DNA of 64,000 nt from Desulfacinum sp. GTDB lineage: Bacteria; Desulfobacterota; Syntrophobacteria; Syntrophobacterales; DSM-9756. The position numbers were made by a program, and so were the translations under genes. Shown here one piece after another: positions 8,297-17,497 of the stretch. The DNA lies in contig JACIYN010000023.1 in assembly GCA_014359885.1 (NCBI GenBank), forward strand, positions 1 to 64,000, given 5' to 3'. Numbering within the stretch: position 1 is the first letter of the stretch; every line of letters starts with the position of its first letter. The notes under the pieces are model-generated. The model worked only from the letters and a program-made list of their open reading frames with translations, ran no database searches and was not told the DNA's origin.

Positions 8297-10363
8297 TCAG
8301 CTCTCGTCGTCCTGGGTGCAGAAGTATTCGATGGTCTTCTGGGCGCAGGTGGTGCAATAGCCCAGCTTGTGCAGCATGGTGTGGATCATGCGGTCGTAGA
8401 GTTTCTGGTTCTCCTCGTTGGTGCGGTTGGCCAACGCTCCGATGAGGCTCCCCGCGCCGGCGATGTCCGATTTCAGCCGCACGTCCGTCACCGCCTTGAC
8501 CAGCTCCAGGTTGTCCATGAAGTCGTAGTCGGGATCCACCGACATCTTCTGGCCGTAGATCTTGCGGATGGTGGTCCGGAACGACTCCTGCTGCTCCCGG
8601 GTCTTGAGCCCCAGGCGCTCCTCCACGCTGCGCACGTACTTTTCGTCGATCTTGATGGCCTTGAGCTCCCCGGTCTGGGGATCCCGGTACTTCCACATGC
8701 GGTCCGGCCCCACCGTATCCGCGTCGATCCCGATGATCATGTTCACGTAGTTCATCACGTCTTTTCGGATGGCCTGAGGCTCGTCCATGTAGGCATTGAA
8801 CATCTCCGTGGTGATCCGCTCCCGGTAGAGGCCCTTGGCGATCTTCAAGTCGTCCAGGTACTTGGCCCGGTCGGACGCCTCCGACACGTAGTCCAGGATC
8901 ACCCGCTCGAAGGCCTTGAAGATGTCGTAGGCGAAGATGCACTGGCCCTCGTTGGTCTCCGACGTCTCCATGGCCAGCTGCAGGGCCCGGCCCAGGTTGC
9001 GCTGGCCCAGCCCCTTCTGGCCGAACCGCTTGGTGATGTCCGGTTCGTGGTTGAGCTGGTCGATGAGCTCCGCCAGGGTTTTGACGCTCTTTTCCCCGGC
9101 CACCTCGCCCGCCGCCAGCTTCATGGTCTCCACGGGGGTGAGCTTTTCCGAGCGGGGCAGGCGCGAAAGCACGGCCATGACAGAGGCGGCGTAATTCAGG
9201 TTGGGATCCTGGTGGAGCCGCTCCTTGGTGAGGGTCGTCTTGGTCTCGCTTCCGATGGCGTAGGCGGTGAGCTTCTGCTGGAGCTTGTAGTCGGTGTTGT
9301 GGGCCACGTAGCAGATGCGGCAGCGGTCCACGATGGGGGCTTCCTCCCGTTCGGCGAGAAAGCGGTTGAATTCCGAATTGTTGCTGGTGGCGATGATGAG
9401 GGTGTCCAGGGGCCAGCGGAATCCGTCGATTTCGATGTTGCGGTTCTGGATGACGCCCAGATAGACCTGGACCAGATCCTTCTTGTTCTTGAAGATCTCG
9501 TCGCTGAAGTGGATGCCGCCGCCGGCCACCCGGGCCAGGGCGCCCCGGCGCAGGTCGAACCGGTACGGGTTGTTGGCATCGGCGATGTGAAGAAGCCTCT
9601 GGATGGACTCTTCGCCCAGAAGGTCCACGGCGGAAGAGGTGATCTTGTCCTTGGCCGAGTATTTTCCCGTGATGGTGCCCAGGCTCTCACTCAAGGGCAC
9701 GGGCACCACCCGCACGAAGGAGAGCATCCGCTCCAGGTCGCCGTCACAGGCTTGACGGATGTCGTTCCAGATGTATTCGCTGCAGGCCCCCAGGGGGCGG
9801 TAGTCGGCGAAGAGGGCCTCCAGCTGCTCGTCGGAAAAGCCCGCCGTGCTCTGGAGGAAGGACTCCGTCTCCCGGCGCGATTCCAACAGATTCATGGCCA
9901 GGACCATGGGGTCTTCGAAGGTCTGGGACGGGATGGTGGTGATGCGGCCGTAGCCCGCCAGGCGATCCAGGCCCGTGAAGTGGAAGGTGTAGCGGCGGTT
10001 CTCGGGGCGGGCGATGAACTGGCGGTAGAGGGAGCAGAGGGTCTCCACGAAGAAGGTCTTGCCGTTTCCCGGCTCGCCCACCAGCACGAAGGCCATCTCC
10101 CGGGACGAGCCTCCCTCCGCGGCGTCCTTGACGAAGGAGACGAAGCTGTTGATCTCGTCGAACATGCCCACCACGGGCTTGGGGCCCTGGCGAAACACCT
10201 TGAAGTCGTAGGTGGTCTTGCCGTTGACCACCACCTTCTCGATCCCCGCCCCGTCGTCCAGGATCATCCGGGCGACGGCCTGGTAGGCGTTTTCGAAGCG
10301 CCGGCGGCCGTCGCGCACCTGTTCCACATGGTCCATCAGGGAACCTGCACCGTTGCCTTTCAT
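8297..10363 (-). CDS. prkA: Serine protein kinase PrkA (AAA+ type)
   Basis: A 688-residue protein with an AAA+ core and the PrkA C-terminal domain. Walker A is GEPGNGKT at about residues 96-103 and a Walker B-like strand lies further on. The C-terminus (from about residue 400) matches the PrkA family (TGELKAIKIDEKYVRSVEE, IHTMLHKLGY). I chose ATG 10363 because AGGAGAGAG sits seven bases upstream; an in-frame ATG at 10387 would place that box inside the gene. PrkA is a stress-linked ATPase described as a kinase in Bacillus, and newer work suggests a Lon-like role. It heads the run prkA, yeaH, spoVR, prkA-like. Confidence 0.93.
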   Translation of the reverse strand: MKGNGAGSLMDHVEQVRDGRRRFENAYQAVARMILDDGAGIEKVVVNGKTTYDFKVFRQGPKPVVGMFDEINSFVSFVKDAAEGGSSREMAFVLVGEPGNGKTFFVETLCSLYRQFIARPENRRYTFHFTGLDRLAGYGRITTIPSQTFEDPMVLAMNLLESRRETESFLQSTAGFSDEQLEALFADYRPLGACSEYIWNDIRQACDGDLERMLSFVRVVPVPLSESLGTITGKYSAKDKITSSAVDLLGEESIQRLLHIADANNPYRFDLRRGALARVAGGGIHFSDEIFKNKKDLVQVYLGVIQNRNIEIDGFRWPLDTLIIATSNNSEFNRFLAEREEAPIVDRCRICYVAHNTDYKLQQKLTAYAIGSETKTTLTKERLHQDPNLNYAASVMAVLSRLPRSEKLTPVETMKLAAGEVAGEKSVKTLAELIDQLNHEPDITKRFGQKGLGQRNLGRALQLAMETSETNEGQCIFAYDIFKAFERVILDYVSEASDRAKYLDDLKIAKGLYRERITTEMFNAYMDEPQAIRKDVMNYVNMIIGIDADTVGPDRMWKYRDPQTGELKAIKIDEKYVRSVEERLGLKTREQQESFRTTIRKIYGQKMSVDPDYDFMDNLELVKAVTDVRLKSDIAGAGSLIGALANRTNEENQKLYDRMIHTMLHKLGYCTTCAQKTIEYFCTQDDES

Positions 10364-10908
10364 GGTCTCTCTCCTCGTGTTGGCCACGGTGCCCGGTGCC
10401 GCCGCCGGTGCACGGCCGTCGTCCCCGGAGACGAAAAAGCCGCGGTCCGGGGACCACGGCTACGACGGATACCGACGGGGCGGCCCGCAACTCCATGGCC
10501 CGTGTTTGTTGTTCCTGCGTGTCAGCAGCCCATCCAGGGTGGGTTCCAATGCGCGCCCTCTCTCCTTGCGGTTCACAGCTCCGGTTCCACTTCCAACCCA
10601 AACGGCGTGCCTTGCCAGGTGTCTCCACTGGTTAGCAATTCGGATGCCAAACCCAGAACGCGCCTGGGAGCTTGTCCGAGAACGGTCTTTTTCCCGGGAG
10701 CGCGGGCGTCTCGCCCGCTCCTGGTGCGGGCCGATGGCCCGCGCCCGGGAAAAGAGGCTAAGGAGAGGAAAACCGCAAAGGAAGGCGAACGGAAGACGAT
10801 GGGCCGGCGGCGGAAGCCGCCCTTTGAAAAAGCAGTTTCCCTGCCCCACGTTTTGGTGTATGGACCGCCCGTTTCCATCGGAGAAACCACGGGAGGTGCG
10901 GGGCGGCC
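10364..10908. other. Intergenic region between divergent genes
   Basis: 545 bp separate prkA (minus) from the permease (plus). No coding frame here has a ribosome site and family resemblance. The right half has a box GGAGCTTGTCCGAGAAC (10664-10682), like the end of the 216-bp repeat element, and a GC-rich palindrome GGGAGCGCGGGCGTCTCGCC at 10697-10730 that recurs in inverted form near 54757. The prkA promoter should be near 10370-10450, but I cannot pick a clear one. Confidence 0.55.
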
Positions 10909-12132
10909 ATGAACACGACCATTGTGCTGATCTTTCTCGTGACCTATGCGGGGGTGGCCCTGGGACGCATTCCCGGTCTGGCCCTGGACCGCACGGGCAT
11001 CGCCCTTCTGGGCGCCATCGCCATGGTTTCCCTGGGGGCGGTGAGCACCCACGAAGCCGTGAACGCCATCGACCTTCCCACCATCCTGCTCCTCTACGCC
11101 CTCATGGTGGTTTCCGCCCAGTTCCGGCTGGCGGGCTTCTACACCTGGGTGGCCCTCAAGGTGGCCCGCCAACTGGACCGCCCGGGGCGCTTCCTCCTGC
11201 TGCTCATGCTCACCAGCGCCGGGCTTTCGGCCGTCTTGGCCAACGACATCGTCTGCCTGGCCTTCACGCCCGTACTCACCGTCACTTTGGCGCGACGGTC
11301 CCTCCATCCGGTGCCCTACCTGGTGGCCCTCGCGGTTTCCAGCAACATCGGCTCGGCGGCCACCATCATCGGCAACCCGCAGAACATGCTGATCGGTCAG
11401 GTGGGAAATCTGGACTTCCGGGACTTCTTCCTGTGGAACCTGCCGCCGGCGCTGGCCTCCCTGGGGGCGGCCTACGGGATCATCCGGGTGCTGTCAAGAA
11501 ATTGTCCCCCCTGGGCGGGCCCCTCCCTGGAGGAAGCCCACGGCACGTGGCCGTCGCTGGACGCCCACCAAAGCCGCAAAGCGCTCTTCTACACGGGGGT
11601 GCTCCTGGTCCTCTTTTTCACCCCCGTCCCGCGGCACATGGCGGCCCTGGCGGTGGCCGCCTGCCTCCTGTGCAGCCGCCGCATGAAGACCCGCTCCATC
11701 CTGGGTCTGGTTGATTGGCACCTCATCACGCTCTTTTGCAGCCTCTTCATTCTGGTGGCGGCCGTGGAAAAGGCGGGCCTTCCCTACCGGATCATGGCCG
11801 CCCTGGGCGGCGGGGGCCTGCACGTGACCAACCCCTACGTGCTGGCCGGAGTCTCCGTCGTGCTTTCCAACGTGACGAGCAACGTGCCGGCCGTCATGCT
11901 GCTTTCCAAGTTCCTTCCCGCAGGAAACCACCTTCTCTGGTACGTTCTCGCCGCCTCCAGCACCTACGCGGGCAACCTGGTCACCATCGGAAGCATCGCC
12001 AACCTGATCGTCATCGAGGAGGCGGGCGCCCACGGCGTGTCCCTTTCCTTCCGGGAACACGCCCGCTACGGGGTGCCGGTCACCCTGGCGTCCCTGGCCC
12101 TCCTGGCCCTTTGGATCGGGATCACCCGGTAG
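10909..12132 (+). CDS. ArsB/NhaD-type anion or Na+/H+ permease
   Basis: A 407-residue integral membrane protein with about 11 hydrophobic segments. Two family-like re-entrant motifs are visible: ANDIVCLAFTP at 111-121 and SNIGSAATIIGNPQNMLIG at 145-163, the pattern of the ArsB/NhaD/SLC13 ion-transporter superfamily. A second repeat with NVTSNVPAVMLL and YAGNLVTIGSIANLIVIE lies near residues 320-370, giving the expected internal two-fold symmetry. The start ATG 10909 follows GGGAGGTGCGGGGCGG. Substrate could be arsenite, sodium or a carboxylate. There is no arsenic-resistance gene nearby. Confidence 0.75.
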   Translation: MNTTIVLIFLVTYAGVALGRIPGLALDRTGIALLGAIAMVSLGAVSTHEAVNAIDLPTILLLYALMVVSAQFRLAGFYTWVALKVARQLDRPGRFLLLLMLTSAGLSAVLANDIVCLAFTPVLTVTLARRSLHPVPYLVALAVSSNIGSAATIIGNPQNMLIGQVGNLDFRDFFLWNLPPALASLGAAYGIIRVLSRNCPPWAGPSLEEAHGTWPSLDAHQSRKALFYTGVLLVLFFTPVPRHMAALAVAACLLCSRRMKTRSILGLVDWHLITLFCSLFILVAAVEKAGLPYRIMAALGGGGLHVTNPYVLAGVSVVLSNVTSNVPAVMLLSKFLPAGNHLLWYVLAASSTYAGNLVTIGSIANLIVIEEAGAHGVSLSFREHARYGVPVTLASLALLALWIGITR

Positions 12133-12346
12133 GAGCCTGTCCGAGAATGTGTTTCCGGCTCAGAAGGCCGGGCCCCCCTTCTCCTCGTAGCCGCGGGGCT
12201 TCAGCCCCGCGGAAAGGGCCATCGCAACCCCATGAGGTGACAAGAAATACGCGATGGACTGTCCGACGGTCGGGGATCCCTCCGCAGCCCTAAAGGGCTG
12301 CGCTACGAGGGAAGAGGTCGTCCGCGGCGTTCTCGGATAGCCTCTC
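12132..12346. mobile_element. Family B MITE-like element, full copy
   Basis: A 215-bp element starting one base before the permease stop codon is complete. Its ends are imperfect inverted repeats (GGAGCCTGTCCGAGAA at 12132-12147 and TTCTCGGATAGCCTCTC at 12330-12346). Inside are two palindromes (CCGCGGGGCTTCAGCCCCGC and GCAGCCCTAAAGGGCTGC). On the opposite strand it matches the copy at 42388-42604 over its full length. No transposase is encoded. Confidence 0.8.
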
Positions 12347-12770
12347 AGGAGCCCTGTCCGAGAACCCCATAAACCGTCGCTCCCGCGTCAGCGGGAGTCC
12401 AAAATGCACCGTCCATCCGGGACCCCGATTTCGCGCGGCGGACGGAGGGCCGTTGAAAGGCGCAAATCAGCACTTCCCACATTGGACGATTCTTGTTCCT
12501 GGTGCGGTCTTCGAGGGCGGGCGCAAAGCCCGCCCCTGCAAGAGGCCTTCATCTGTTGGGTAGGGGCGGGGTTTATCCCCGCCCGCTCATCCTTGGTGAT
12601 AGGAAAACCCCATGAAAAGATCGCCCAATTTGGGCCATTGTCGGACATCCTCTCAGGAGCCCTGTCCGGAAATGCCGTTCGCCTCTTCAGGCCGGAGACG
12701 AACCCCCGCTCTGACGAATGGTTGAGGTCTCGCAGAAAGGGACGCAAGGCAGGGCCGACCGTCGCGGCCG
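12347..12770. repeat. Repeat-filled intergenic stretch with family A palindromes
   Basis: Directly after the family B copy comes an isolated GGAGCCCTGTCCGAGAAC box, repeated at 12656-12672 as GGAGCCCTGTCCGGAAA. A family A paired palindrome lies at 12514-12590, flanked by ATTGGACGATTCTTG at 12481. No gene is visible here. Confidence 0.7.
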
Positions 12771-13664
12771 TCAGGAACGGGCGGCGGGAGCGGTGCGCGC
12801 GGGCAAAGCCCTTTCCAGGTTGAGGGCCACGGCGCCCCCCAAAACCAGCAGGGACCCGATCCAGAACCGGAAGGAGACCGGATCTCCGAAGACGAGGATG
12901 CCGGCCGCCACGGTGAGTACCACCTCGCTGCTCATGAAGACCCCGCCCTCCCAGCTTCGGCAATAGGCGAAGCCCTGGTTCATGAGGAGCTGGCCCGCCA
13001 GGGTGGCCGCCACCAGACCGGCACAGAGGCCCCATTCGATCCCGGAAGAGGGAAGGATGGGATGGGAGACGAATCCGGGGAAAACCACCACGAGGCCCAT
13101 GGCGCACAGGTAGAGGTAGATGGTGGCCGATCCGTTGGTGGCCCGAAGCTTCTTGATGAAGGCCACGGTGAGGCCCGCCAGGGCGCTGGCGCAGACGGCC
13201 AGAGCCTTTCCCTGGGCGGCCCCGTCCCAGCGGAAGTCGAAAAGCAGCGCGATGCCCGCCAGCACTCCGGCGATGCACAGTGCGCCGAGAGGGGACACCT
13301 CCTCCCGGTAAAGGACGTAGGAAAAGAGGGCGGCGAAGGCCGGAAAGGCATAGAAGATCACCATGGCCGTGGAAATGGGTAGCAGCTGAAGGGCGGCCAC
13401 CAGACACAGAAAGGCGCACGAGCCCGTGCAGCCGCGGATGAGAAGCAGGCGCCGGTTGCTCCCGCGAAAGGGATTGGTGTGCCGGAAAAAGAGAAGCACC
13501 AGGAGCACCAATCCTCCGGAAAATCGGAAGAACGCGATGTCCCACACACGGAATCGCGGCCCCAGCAGCTTGATGGCAAGGGTTCCCAGGGTGAAGAAGA
13601 AGGCCGCGGCCAGCATGAGCGGCAACCCGGAAGACATCGCAGCGCGTGGCACAAGAGGTTTCAC
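12771..13664 (-). CDS. EamA/DMT-family transporter
   Basis: A 297-residue protein with ten hydrophobic segments and two EamA-type halves (residues about 10-140 and 155-290), typical of the drug/metabolite transporter superfamily (usually 280-310 residues). The first half has FRFSGGLVLLVLL and AALQLLPISTAMVIFYAFPAFAALFSY; the second has AYCRSWEGGVFMSSEVVLTVAAGILVFGD cut short here to its key parts YCRS and SSEVVL. I chose GTG 13664 because GAAGGGG precedes it by about eight bases; ATG 13637 is the alternative. Substrate unknown. It is separate from the catabolic run upstream. Confidence 0.8.
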   Translation of the reverse strand: MKPLVPRAAMSSGLPLMLAAAFFFTLGTLAIKLLGPRFRVWDIAFFRFSGGLVLLVLLFFRHTNPFRGSNRRLLLIRGCTGSCAFLCLVAALQLLPISTAMVIFYAFPAFAALFSYVLYREEVSPLGALCIAGVLAGIALLFDFRWDGAAQGKALAVCASALAGLTVAFIKKLRATNGSATIYLYLCAMGLVVVFPGFVSHPILPSSGIEWGLCAGLVAATLAGQLLMNQGFAYCRSWEGGVFMSSEVVLTVAAGILVFGDPVSFRFWIGSLLVLGGAVALNLERALPARTAPAARS

Positions 13665-13820
13665 CGTAAGATCCCCTTCCGTGAAAAAAGCTCCAGCCGA
13701 CCCGCCGTTCGGCCCGTCCCGACGGCCTACCATACACCCCCTTCCCGCTTTTCGCCATGCCGATCGCCAATCACCGGATCTCCTCCCCAATTGGACGATT
13801 CCTTGTCATGGAAGGTCCTG

Positions 13821-13899
13821 AAGGGCGGGCGTAAAGCCCGCCCCTACAAAAAGGCATGGACTCCTGGGTAGGGGCGGGGTTGATCCCCGCCCGCTCATC
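13821..13899. repeat. Family A paired palindrome
   Basis: Both palindromes are present, about 25 bp apart, with ATTGGACGATTCCTTG just to the left (13791-13806). It fills the gap between the EamA gene start and the MFS gene end. Confidence 0.85.
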
Positions 13900-13957
13900 A
13901 CGCGGTGTCAGGGACACCCGAAGAAGATACCGCCCGGTTTGAGGGAAAGGGGAAGGT

Positions 13958-15154
13958 TCAGCAGCCTTCCGCGTCGGCAGACGGGTGGAATTTCAGCAGG
14001 GGCAGAAGGGCTGATACGGCCGCCACGTAGGCCCCGGCGCCCAGAAGGCCGGTGGAGAAGGCGCCCAGGTCGCCGAAGCGTCCGATGAGGAAGGGAAAGA
14101 GGCCGCCTCCGATGACGAAGGCCAGCGGGGGGCCGAAGGACGTGGCGATGCTTCTCCGGGCGGGCGGGACCGCCTGGGACAGGGCCGCGAAGGCCGGGGC
14201 GAAAAAGAGGGTGATGAGCGCCGGCTGCAGGAAGACGAGAAGCACCAGGAGGCGTCCCTGCGCCGGGATCATCCCGACGAGGGCCAGGCCCGACAGGATG
14301 AGGGCGCTTCCCATGGTGATCCGGATACCCAACCGGTCCGCCAGCCACCCCCCCAGGAAGGTCAACACCAGGCCCGGCAGCCGCGACAGGCCCAGAAGGA
14401 TGTTGGCCGGCCCCGGGGCCCAGCCCTTTTCGTGCACCAGAAAGAGCGGCAGCATGCTGTAGACGCCGACGGCCGCGCCGATGCCCGCTCCGAACAAGAC
14501 CACAATGATCCAAAACCCCGGAAGCCGCAGAACGTCCCCAAGCGAACCAAGATCGGGGCGCCTTCCGGGAAAGGCGCCGCTTCCGCCCTTCCAGGCGTAG
14601 AGGATCCCGGCCCCCGCCGAAAGGACACCGAGCGTCACCACCAGGGCCCGCCACGACATCCAGCCCAGAGCCCCTTCCACCAGGAGCGGTCCCAGCACCA
14701 TGCCGAGACTGGGCGCCGTCTGATGGAGCCCCATGGCCTTTCCCCAGTCCTGGCGGGAAACGGAGGCGGCCAGGGTGGCCACGGCGGACGGCAGGTGCAT
14801 CCCGGCAGCCAATCCCAACGCCGCCAGAAGAAGCTTCAGGAGCGCCGGGGAATGGGCCCAGGGAGTGAAAACCAGCACGCCCCCGACCAGGAGACCGGAC
14901 AGGATGAGGGTGCCCCGATGGTGGATGCGCGAGGAGAGAAAACCCGAAAAGATCTGGCCGGAGACGAATCCCACGGCCATCCAGAGGAAGAGCGAACCGG
15001 CCTGGGCATGCCCCATGTGGAGTTCCCCTTCCAAGAGGGGCATCAGGGGGACGAAGACGAACCGGGCCAGGAACCCCAGAAGGAAAAGGAGGCTGAGGAG
15101 AAGGACGTCTCCGATCTTGTGGCGAAAGGAAACCGGTTCAGGGCAGACGGTCAT
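13958..15154 (-). CDS. MFS transporter
   Basis: A 398-residue major facilitator protein with about 12 hydrophobic segments. A first-half motif VSGQIFSGFLSSRIHHRG fits the loop 2-3 signature region, and GWLADRLGIRITMGSALILSG in the second half is the equivalent repeat. I chose ATG 15154 because GGAGGG precedes it by five bases; the frame could extend upstream only into a repeat. It lies 257 bp after dctM on the same strand, separated by a palindromic repeat, so it may or may not share the operon. Confidence 0.85.
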   Translation of the reverse strand: MTVCPEPVSFRHKIGDVLLLSLLFLLGFLARFVFVPLMPLLEGELHMGHAQAGSLFLWMAVGFVSGQIFSGFLSSRIHHRGTLILSGLLVGGVLVFTPWAHSPALLKLLLAALGLAAGMHLPSAVATLAASVSRQDWGKAMGLHQTAPSLGMVLGPLLVEGALGWMSWRALVVTLGVLSAGAGILYAWKGGSGAFPGRRPDLGSLGDVLRLPGFWIIVVLFGAGIGAAVGVYSMLPLFLVHEKGWAPGPANILLGLSRLPGLVLTFLGGWLADRLGIRITMGSALILSGLALVGMIPAQGRLLVLLVFLQPALITLFFAPAFAALSQAVPPARRSIATSFGPPLAFVIGGGLFPFLIGRFGDLGAFSTGLLGAGAYVAAVSALLPLLKFHPSADAEGC

Positions 15155-15281
15155 GAATCCCTCCGGGCCGCGCCGCCACCACAACAATCCATGGGATTCC
15201 CTGTAAGATTCCGGTCCTGCCGCGAAACACGGCAAGCCGGAGCTCCCCGGCGAAGGATGTCCACCTTGGTGCAGGAGACCG

Positions 15282-15313
15282 CTGTAGGGGCGAATGATCA
15301 TTCGCCCCTACAG
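15282..15313. repeat. 32-bp perfect palindrome (family C core)
   Basis: Perfect inverted repeat with arms CTGTAGGGGCGAATGA and its complement, the core of family C without the flanks. It lies between dctM and the MFS gene and could form a strong mRNA hairpin. No T-run follows, so it is not a standard terminator. Confidence 0.85.
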
Positions 15314-15411
15314 CCTGCGCCGCTTGAAAACCCGCATTCATGGGTTCTCCCAAAAACTCATCGTGAGGGTACCCACCAGGGTCTCTTGTCCCCGACGGGC
15401 GTTCCCTCCCC

Positions 15412-16692
15412 CTAATAGCCGAAGAGGCGGGGGAGGAAAAGCACCGCCCGGGGGACGTAGGCTACAAAGAAGAGGGTGGCCAGCTCCACGAGAAGGAAGG
15501 GCATGTTGGCCCGCACCAGTTCCACCAGATCCACCTTGCTCACCGAGCAACAAACGAACAGGCACAGGCCCAGCGGCGGAGTGATGAGGCCGATCATCAG
15601 GTTCATGACCACCACGATGCCGAAATGGATGGGATCGATGCCCGCGTGCTGGGCGATGGGGAGCAGGATGGGGACCATGATGATGATGGCGGCCAGGCCC
15701 TCCAGGAAACAGCCCACCACGAAGAGCAGAAGGTTGATGAGAAGCAGCAGCACGTAGGGATTCTCGGATAGGGACGTGATGACCTTGGCCACCTTCTGGG
15801 GGATCATCTCGGTGCCGAGAATCCAGGAAAAAATGTTGGCGCAAGCCATGACCATGAGGATCGTGGACGTGGTGAGCATGGAACGGTAGAAAATGCCGGG
15901 AAGGTCGGATAGCTTCAGGGTGCGGAGCACCAGCAGGCCCACCACCACCGCGTAGGCCACGGCCACCGACGCCGCTTCCGTGGGCGTGAAGACGCCGCTC
16001 AGGATGCCCCCCAGGATGATGAGCGGCATGAGCAGCGGGATGATGGCACCCCACAGGGCCTGGACAAACTCCCCGAAGGAAACCCTTGGTTGCTTGGTTC
16101 CGTAGCCGTGTTTCTTGGCAAGAACGTAGGCGACGACCATGAGCCCCACGCCGATGAGCACGCCCGGCACCACGCCCGCCAGAAAGAGTCCGCCCACGGA
16201 GACGGAACCCACCAGGGCGTAGATGACCACGGGAATGCTGGGCGGGATGATCGGCCCGATTACCGACGAAGAGGCCGTGACGGCGGCCGAAAACGTCTTG
16301 CTGTACCCGTCCTTTTCCATGGCCGGGATGAGGATGGATCCCAAGGCGGCCGTGTCCGCCACCGCCGAACCGGAAATGCCGGCGAAGAACATGCTGGCCA
16401 CGATGTTCACGTGGGCCAGCCCGCCCCGGATGTGGCCCACCAGGGCCGTGGAGAACCGCACGATCTTTTGGGTGATGCCCGCGCTGTTCATCAGCTCGCC
16501 GGCCAGGATGAAGAAGGGAACGGCCATGAGCGGAAAGGAATCCATGCCGGTGAACATGCGCTGGGGAATGAGGTGGAGCGGGATGTCTCCGCTAAGGAGA
16601 AGGAAAACCAGGCTGCTTAAGGCCAGGCAGAAGGCCACCGGGATTCCCAGGGCCAGGGTCGCCAAGAAAGCCACAGTCAATGCCCACGTCAT
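15412..16692 (-). CDS. dctM: TRAP transporter large permease subunit DctM
   Basis: A 426-residue DctM-type protein with 12-13 hydrophobic segments, at the family's usual length. Motifs include FFAGISGSAVADTAALGSI and GPIIPPSIPVVIYALVG, both characteristic of the large TRAP subunit. It imports an organic acid with sodium or protons, using DctP and DctQ. It begins 21 bp after dctQ. The adjacent catabolic genes suggest the substrate is a sugar acid or related acid. Confidence 0.95.
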   Translation of the reverse strand: MTWALTVAFLATLALGIPVAFCLALSSLVFLLLSGDIPLHLIPQRMFTGMDSFPLMAVPFFILAGELMNSAGITQKIVRFSTALVGHIRGGLAHVNIVASMFFAGISGSAVADTAALGSILIPAMEKDGYSKTFSAAVTASSSVIGPIIPPSIPVVIYALVGSVSVGGLFLAGVVPGVLIGVGLMVVAYVLAKKHGYGTKQPRVSFGEFVQALWGAIIPLLMPLIILGGILSGVFTPTEAASVAVAYAVVVGLLVLRTLKLSDLPGIFYRSMLTTSTILMVMACANIFSWILGTEMIPQKVAKVITSLSENPYVLLLLINLLLFVVGCFLEGLAAIIIMVPILLPIAQHAGIDPIHFGIVVVMNLMIGLITPPLGLCLFVCCSVSKVDLVELVRANMPFLLVELATLFFVAYVPRAVLFLPRLFGY

Positions 16693-16713
16693 GAAAACCT
16701 CCCTTGGTCCTCT

Positions 16714-17214
16714 TCACTCACCCAGGCCGCACACGGCGTCGGAGCTGTGCAGTTGCTCGAAGAACAAGCGGAGCGCGTGCAGCACGGTCACGGCCGCTCC
16801 CACGGGCACCGCCAGATAGGCCCAGCTTATGGATAGGCCCATGGCCGGGGAACGCTGGTCGCCCAGAAGCAACGCCAGCTTGGTCCCCTGAAAGCAGACG
16901 ACCCCCATGAGCACCGCCACGGAAAGATGCACCCCCAGGAACATCCACCGGCGGATCTCCGGCTTCACGGCGCCCGTCACCAGGGTGACCCCCACGTGCG
17001 CCCCCTTGGCATAGGCATCGGCGGCGGCCAGGCAGGCCGTCCAGATCATGAGATAGCGGGCCAGCTCCTCGGACCACGGCAGGGGGTGTTCCAGAACGTA
17101 GCGAAAGATCACCTGGGCCAGAACCACCAGGAACATGACGCCGCTCAGAACGAAGACCACGGGGCGGGTCCACGACCGGAGTTTGGAGGAGACGGGTACA
17201 AGAAGGGCTTTCAT
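16714..17214 (-). CDS. dctQ: TRAP transporter small permease subunit DctQ
   Basis: A 166-residue four-helix membrane protein of the DctQ family. The conserved motif around residues 40-60 (FRYVLEHPLPWSEELARYL) is typical. It lies upstream of dctM and 283 bp downstream of dctP; that gap holds a complete family B element. Confidence 0.93.
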   Translation of the reverse strand: MKALLVPVSSKLRSWTRPVVFVLSGVMFLVVLAQVIFRYVLEHPLPWSEELARYLMIWTACLAAADAYAKGAHVGVTLVTGAVKPEIRRWMFLGVHLSVAVLMGVVCFQGTKLALLLGDQRSPAMGLSISWAYLAVPVGAAVTVLHALRLFFEQLHSSDAVCGLGE

Positions 17215-17276
17215 GGGTGTCCTCTGGGCAAGGGGGGGGCGGCGGTTCCGGACCCGCCGCCACGTCCGGGCTTCCT

Positions 17277-17491
17277 GGGAGCTTGTCCGGAAACACCACG
17301 GACAGCCTCTTTTCCGTAGCGCAGCCCTTCAGGGCTGCGGAAGAGCCCCGGACGTCGGACGGACCTCGGGCATTGCCCGTCACGTCGGGGGACTGCGAGA
17401 GCCTTTTCCCGCGGGGCTGAAGCCCCGCGGCTACGAAGAAAAGGATCTTCCGGGCTTCTCAGGCCGGAGAGCCCTTCGCGGGCAAGCTCCC
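17277..17491. mobile_element. Family B MITE-like element, full copy, between dctP and dctQ
   Basis: A 215-bp copy with inverted ends GGGAGCTTG (17277-17285) and CAAGCTCCC (17483-17491). Inside are GCAGCCCTTCAGGGCTGC and CCGCGGGGCTGAAGCCCCGC. It ends seven bases from the dctP stop codon, so it separates two subunits of one transporter. Confidence 0.8.
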
Positions 17492-17497
17492 GGTAGA

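Noticed and set aside
8294..10912. Open frame of 872 codons on the plus strand across prkA
   Set aside because: Antisense shadow of prkA; the translation is low-complexity and lacks motifs.
15282..15313. Rho-independent terminator between dctM and the MFS gene
   Set aside because: The hairpin is strong but no T-run follows on either strand, and the same core is dispersed as a repeat.
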